Of a stretch of 64,000 bases of DNA, positions 60,251-64,000 are shown piece after piece (positions within the stretch are counted from its first letter, which is position 1; the number at the start of each line of letters is the position of its first letter). A program made the position numbers and the translations under genes. The notes below the pieces were generated by a model. It made no database searches and was not told the origin of the DNA. It saw nothing but the letters and a program-made list of their open reading frames with translations. The DNA comes from Paralimibaculum aggregatum (GTDB lineage: Bacteria > Pseudomonadota > Alphaproteobacteria > Rhodobacterales > Rhodobacteraceae), in the NCBI RefSeq assembly GCF_030270585.1, contig NZ_BSYI01000005.1, positions 62,001 to 126,000 of the forward strand, in the 5' to 3' direction.

Positions 60251-60930
60251 CCGATACCGCCACGCCGATCGCCGCCATCGACCGCCGGCCGCTTGCCGCC
60301 GAGCTCACCGACCGCCTGCGCGTGCTGATCATCGAGGGCACGCTGCCGCCGGAGGCCAAGCTCAGCGAGCAGGCGCTCTGCGCGCGCTTCGCCGTCTCGC
60401 GCACGCCGCTGCGCGAGGCGCTGCGCAGCCTCGCCGCCGAGGGGCTGGTGGTGATGCGCCCGGGGCGCGGCGCGGCGGTGGCGCCGCTGACGCTGGCCGA
60501 GCTCGACGAGCTGTTCCCGGTGATCGGCGTGCTGGAGGGGCTGGCCGGCGAGCTCGCCGCGCGCAACATCACCGATGCCGGCATCGCGCGCCTGCGGATG
60601 CTGCAGGCCGAGCTGGTCGCGCAGCACCGCGCCGGCGACCTGCCGGGCTATCTGCGCACCAATGCCGAGATCCACGCCGCGATCCGCGAGGCCGCCGGCA
60701 ATGCCACGCTGTCCGCCTCGATCGCGCATCTCGATGCCAAGCTGCGCCGCGCCCGCTGCCTCGCCAACCTCTCGCCCGAGCGCTGGGCCGAGGCGGTGGA
60801 GGAGCACGCGCTGATCCTCGATGCGCTGGCCGCCCGCGACGGCGCGCGGCTCGCCGCGGTGCTGCGCCGCCACCTCGCCAACAAGGGCGCGGCGCTGACC
60901 CGGCAGTTCCGCGCCCGCGGGGTGAATTGA
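60247..60930 (+). CDS. GntR-family transcriptional regulator (FCD domain)
   Basis: A 227-residue regulator with a winged helix (residues ~15-75: LTDRLRVLIIEGTLPPEAKLSEQALCARFAVSRTPLREALRSLAAEGLV) and a C-terminal all-helical FCD ligand domain (~90-220) with the metal/ligand residues in TNAEIHAAIREAAGN and AVEEHALILDAL (Asn/Asp, His, His). Its ATG overlaps the oxidoreductase stop (ATGA). The likely operator is the palindrome at 57269-57285, so it may repress its own operon and the divergent aminotransferase until a hydroxy- or keto-acid binds. Confidence 0.92.
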   Translation: MTDTATPIAAIDRRPLAAELTDRLRVLIIEGTLPPEAKLSEQALCARFAVSRTPLREALRSLAAEGLVVMRPGRGAAVAPLTLAELDELFPVIGVLEGLAGELAARNITDAGIARLRMLQAELVAQHRAGDLPGYLRTNAEIHAAIREAAGNATLSASIAHLDAKLRRARCLANLSPERWAEAVEEHALILDALAARDGARLAAVLRRHLANKGAALTRQFRARGVN

Positions 60931-61025
60931 GCGCCGCCGCGGCGGGTCGGGTCTGCGCGGGCTTGCCAGCCGGGCGGCCCGGGCACAGAGTGAGGAGGCC
61001 ATTTCCGTGAAAGGAGGCCGATCAG

Positions 61026-61634
61026 ATGTCAGCCCTCCCGCCGACCTCCCTCGTCTGCTTTCCCACCGAGGGACGCGGCCTCGTCGCCGGAGACTACTGG
61101 CGCGGCGGCGATCATGCGCTGCTGCTGGTGGGCGAGGGGTCCAGCCCCTGGGCGGCGCAGATCGGCGAGCTGGTGGCCGGCGGGCTCACCGTGCTCGAGC
61201 CGAGCCTCTCGGCGCTGCCGGCCAAGGCGCCCGAGGAGGCGCTGGAGCGCCTCGCCCGGATCATCGCCGGCGGCGTGGCCTATCTGCGCACCGATGGCGC
61301 GAAGGCGGTCTCGATCCTCGGGGTCGGCGCCGGCGCGGCGGCGGCGGCGGAGGCGGTGCTGGCCGGCCTGATCGGCAATGTCGAGACGCTGATCCTGCTC
61401 GCGCCGCCAAAGCTCTCGGGCCCGATCGGCTGCATCTCCGGGCGGGTGATCTTCGTGGTGGCCGACGAGGACGAGGCCACGGAACATGCGGTGCGCCAGC
61501 ACACCATGGCGCCGGACACCACGCAGCTCACCGTGTTCACCGGCGACTATGCCGCAGCGGAGCTGTTCGACAGCCCGCATGCGGGCCGGTTGCTCAAGCT
61601 GATCCGCGACGCCCTGCCCCCGATCCGCGGCTGA
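61026..61634 (+). CDS. Degenerate alpha/beta-hydrolase-like protein
   Basis: A 202-residue protein with a strong AAAGGAGG eight bases before ATG 61026. The pattern of strands and helices (ALLLVGEGSSPWAAQIGELVAGGL; AVSILGVGAGAAAAAEAVLAGLI; GRVIFVVADEDEATEHAVRQ) looks like an alpha/beta-hydrolase core. The nucleophile elbow, normally G-x-S-x-G, reads GVGAG without Ser or Cys, so catalysis by the usual mechanism is unlikely. It stands between the GntR gene and the TctC operon. Function unknown. Confidence 0.55.
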   Translation: MSALPPTSLVCFPTEGRGLVAGDYWRGGDHALLLVGEGSSPWAAQIGELVAGGLTVLEPSLSALPAKAPEEALERLARIIAGGVAYLRTDGAKAVSILGVGAGAAAAAEAVLAGLIGNVETLILLAPPKLSGPIGCISGRVIFVVADEDEATEHAVRQHTMAPDTTQLTVFTGDYAAAELFDSPHAGRLLKLIRDALPPIRG

Positions 61635-61791
61635 CGGTGCCCGCATCGCCCCCGAAGCCGGCGCCGCGATGCCCCCTGCGCGCCCGGAAAGGGTTGCGCC
61701 ATGCGGTTTTTCGGGCAGGATCGCAACGGAAGCAGAATGAGGGTGCCGCCGATCCCCGGCGAGCGCCCCGATCCCAGGGAGGAATATCCGA

Positions 61792-62772
61792 ATGAAGGCA
61801 CGTCTTGCCGGCCTCGCGGCCATGACCCTTGCAGCGGCCACCGCCACGGCCGCGCTCGCCGAGTATCCCGAGCGCTCGATCACCATGGTGATCCCCTATG
61901 GCGCGGGCGGCGCCACCGACATCTCGGCGCGCACCATGGCCGAGCCGATCGGCAGCCTGGTGCCGGAGCCGGTGGTGATGATCAACCGCACCGGCGCCGG
62001 CGGCGCCACCGGCTCGGTCTCGGTCAAGAACGCCGATCCGGACGGCTACACCATGCTGTTCGCCCGCGTCGGCTCGCATACCGTGAACCCGGCGATGAAG
62101 GCGACGCTGCCCTACACGCTCGACGATTTCGACTTCGTCGGGGTCTACGAGATCAACCCGGTGGCCTGCGCGGTGCGCACCGACAGCGACATCGCCTCGA
62201 TGGAGGATCTCGTCGCCAAGGTGAAGGCGGAGCCAGGCCGGATCTCCTATTCCTCCTCCGGCGTCGGCTCGCTGCTGCATCTGGCGGGCGCCATGGTGCT
62301 GAAGAGCTTCGGCGTGGAGAAGCCGCTCGAGCAGGCGGTGCACATCCCGATGAAGGGCGGCGGCGCGGCGGCGACGGCGGTTCTGAGCGGCACCGCGAGC
62401 TTCATCTGCACCAACTCCTCGGCGCTGGCGAGCTTCGTCTCGAACCAGCAGCTCAAGCCGCTGATGGTGACCACGGCCGAGCCGGTCGAGGGGTTCGACG
62501 CGCCCTCGGCGGCCTCGCTCGGGCATCCCGAGCTCGAGCAGCTGGTCGGCTGGACCGGGATCGCGGGCCCCGCCGGCATCCCCGAGGAGGTCGCCGAGGC
62601 CTGGCGCGGCTGGCTCGCCGAGGTGGTGGCCGACGAGGCCTTCGTCAACGCCATGGAGGCCCGCGGCTCGGTGATCCGGCTGATGGACCCGGCGGAATCC
62701 AACGCCTTCATCCGCGGCCAGTACGAGGTGTTCCGCAAGCTCGTCGACGATCTCGGGATGCGGATCGAGTGA
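61792..62772 (+). CDS. tctC: Tripartite tricarboxylate transporter substrate-binding protein (TctC)
   Basis: A 326-residue periplasmic binding protein of the Bug/TctC family. A signal peptide (ARLAGLAAMTLAAATATAALAE) is followed by YPERSITMVIPYGAGGATDISARTM, the characteristic loop that holds the substrate carboxylate. Further matches are VMINRTGAGGATGSVSVKNADPDGYTMLF and PDRISYSSSG-like GRISYSSSGVGS. AGGGAGGA precedes the ATG. It is the first gene of a tctCBA operon. Confidence 0.93.
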   Translation: MKARLAGLAAMTLAAATATAALAEYPERSITMVIPYGAGGATDISARTMAEPIGSLVPEPVVMINRTGAGGATGSVSVKNADPDGYTMLFARVGSHTVNPAMKATLPYTLDDFDFVGVYEINPVACAVRTDSDIASMEDLVAKVKAEPGRISYSSSGVGSLLHLAGAMVLKSFGVEKPLEQAVHIPMKGGGAAATAVLSGTASFICTNSSALASFVSNQQLKPLMVTTAEPVEGFDAPSAASLGHPELEQLVGWTGIAGPAGIPEEVAEAWRGWLAEVVADEAFVNAMEARGSVIRLMDPAESNAFIRGQYEVFRKLVDDLGMRIE

Positions 62773-62803
62773 GCGCCGCGGCCGCAGCACCGGGGGCGCC
62801 GCG

Positions 62804-63328
62804 ATGATGCGCCCCACGCATGACCGCGCGCTCGGGCTCGGCATCGCCGGCTTCTCGGCGGCGCTGATCTTCTGGGCGGTGCCGGGCTATGTGGTGAGCC
62901 CGGAGGGCGGCTCGCTGGTGCTGCGACCGGATTTCTGGCCGACCATCCTCGGCTGGCTGCTGCTCGGAGCGGGGCTCGCGGTGGCGCTGCAGGGCGCCGT
63001 CGCCTCGCGCGCCGCGCCCGACCCGGCGGCCGCCGCGGCCGATCCGGCCGATCCCGCCGATGCCGAGTTGGCCGCGGCGGCGCGCGGCGGGCTCTGGCGG
63101 CTCGCCGGCCTGCTCGTCCTGCTGATCGGCATCGCCTTCCTGGCCGAGCGCTTCGGCCTCGTATGGGCGTCGGTGATCGGCTTCTGGGCGCTGGTCGCGA
63201 TGGTCCGCGCCGAACGGCCCTGGCTCGGCCTCGTCGTCGGGGTCGTGCTGCCGCTCCTGCTCTATGCCTTCTTCGCCAAGTTCGCGGGCGTGCCGATCCC
63301 GCAGGGCGTTTATGTGAGATTGCCGTGA
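62804..63328 (+). CDS. tctB: Tripartite tricarboxylate transporter small membrane subunit (TctB)
   Basis: A 174-residue protein with four hydrophobic segments (LGIAGFSAALIFWAVPGYVV; FWPTILGWLLLGAGLAVALQG; LAGLLVLLIGIAFLAERFG; LVVGVVLPLLLYAFFAKFAGVPIP). An Ala/Asp/Pro-rich loop (~60-95) separates the second and third. The C-terminal FFAKF.GVP.P is typical of TctB. The stop overlaps the GTG start of the next gene. Confidence 0.9.
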   Translation: MMRPTHDRALGLGIAGFSAALIFWAVPGYVVSPEGGSLVLRPDFWPTILGWLLLGAGLAVALQGAVASRAAPDPAAAAADPADPADAELAAAARGGLWRLAGLLVLLIGIAFLAERFGLVWASVIGFWALVAMVRAERPWLGLVVGVVLPLLLYAFFAKFAGVPIPQGVYVRLP

Positions 63329-64000
63329 ACGCCTATACCCTGTCCCAAGCCTTCGATCTCGTCGCCACCTGGGAGAGCCTCGCGGCGCTCGCCGTCGGGC
63401 TCGTCGCCGGGGTGATCGGCGGCGCGATACCGGGCATGTCGGCCACCATGGCGGTGGCGATCACCCTGCCCTTCACCTTCGCGCTGCAGCCGATCACCGG
63501 CATCCTGCTGCTGCTCGGGGTCTACAAGGGCGGCATCTTCGGCGGCTCGATCCCGGCGATCCTGATCAAGACGCCGGGCACCCCGGCCTCCTCGGCGACC
63601 ACGCTCGACGGCTACCCGATGGCCGAGAAGGGCGAGGCCGGCCGCGCGCTGACCATGGCGCTCTACGCGTCCTGCATCGCCGATCTGCTGTCGAACCTGG
63701 CGCTGATCCTGGCCGCCGGCTGGCTCGCCTCCTTCGCGCTCTCCTTCGGCCCGCCGGAGTTCTTCACGCTGATCCTGTTCTCGCTGACGATCATCGCCGG
63801 GGTCTCCGGCGACAGCCTGCTGAAGGGGCTGGCCTCGGCGGTGCTGGGGCTGCTGCTGGCCACCGTCGGGCTCGATCTGGTCTATGGCACCGACCGCTTC
63901 ACCTTCGGCGAGCCGAACCTGATGGGCGGGCTCAACTTCATCGCCGTGCTGGTCGGTCTGTTCGCGCTGCCCGAGGTCTTCGCCTATGTCTACGCGCCGC
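63325..64000 (+). CDS. tctA: Tripartite tricarboxylate transporter large permease (TctA), 5' part
   Basis: The frame opens at GTG 63325, overlapping the TctB stop by four bases (GTGA), and is still open at the window edge (225 codons). The TctA hallmark LAALAVGLVAGVIGGAIPGMSATMAVAITLPFTF and the ILLLLGVYKGGIFGGSIPAILIKTPGTPASSATTLDGYPMAEKGEAGRAL stretch are unmistakable. It is the channel subunit of the transporter; about half of the protein (usually ~500 residues) is missing. Confidence 0.95.
   Translation, partial: MNAYTLSQAFDLVATWESLAALAVGLVAGVIGGAIPGMSATMAVAITLPFTFALQPITGILLLLGVYKGGIFGGSIPAILIKTPGTPASSATTLDGYPMAEKGEAGRALTMALYASCIADLLSNLALILAAGWLASFALSFGPPEFFTLILFSLTIIAGVSGDSLLKGLASAVLGLLLATVGLDLVYGTDRFTFGEPNLMGGLNFIAVLVGLFALPEVFAYVYAP

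Noticed and set aside
55888-60930. A 1680-codon plus-strand frame spanning the aminotransferase, oxidoreductase and GntR genes
   Set aside because: It runs antisense to one gene and out of frame in the others; the true frames carry all catalytic motifs.

Overview
The window is very GC-rich (mostly G or C at third codon positions) and densely coded. tRNA-Val, BKACE, TRAP, TctABC and GlxA-type genes, RTX/DUF4214 secreted proteins and an alphaproteobacterial Zur and ClpS suggest an alphaproteobacterium, most likely Rhodobacterales. No species can be named from the sequence alone. I see no prophage, insertion sequence, plasmid gene or CRISPR array.

Layout. (1) 1-2700: 3' part of dinB, then three tandem 235-bp units that each carry a promoter, a short structured RNA and an intrinsic terminator, then an N-formylglutamate amidohydrolase family gene and tRNA-Val(GAC). 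(2) 2813-10922: a tightly overlapping minus-strand operon (3-hydroxyacyl-CoA dehydrogenase family, two SDRs, aldehyde dehydrogenase, BKACE, a CutA/NIF3-like protein, a choline-sulfatase-type sulfatase and a CntA-like Rieske oxygenase). It sits beside a betaine-type ABC importer (12203-16324) flanked by two GlxA-family regulators. Together these look like an uptake and breakdown unit for quaternary ammonium compounds, possibly sulfate-esterified ones. (3) 17252-21053: a two-component system and an HtrA protease. (4) 21195-28944: amino-acid and sulfur related enzymes, cobA, a cobH-like gene that lacks the catalytic histidine, zur and clpS. The shared 3' ends of cobA and its convergent neighbour have been triplicated.

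(5) 29067-42764: a surface/secreted block with an exported WD40-caspase protein, a 1913-residue repeat protein, an outer-membrane beta-barrel, a metallo-beta-lactamase fold hydrolase and a CAP-domain RTX protein. The two large proteins share a C-terminal module. (6) 42765-46763: about 4 kb with no convincing gene, filled by three different minisatellites (22 bp x17, 47 bp, 159 bp x~10). Strand composition switches from C-rich to G-rich within it. (7) 46764-50098: a large MscS-type channel and a DoxX-like protein.

(8) 50280-64000: CoA-transferase, enoyl-CoA hydratase, a zinc-ribbon protein, a TRAP transporter, an aminotransferase diverging from a glycolate/lactate-type FAD/Fe-S oxidoreductase, a GntR regulator with a clear candidate operator between the divergent genes, and a TctCBA transporter running off the end. 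Three transporter classes (ABC, TRAP, TTT), each beside catabolic genes or regulators, suggest a versatile scavenger of small organic solutes.
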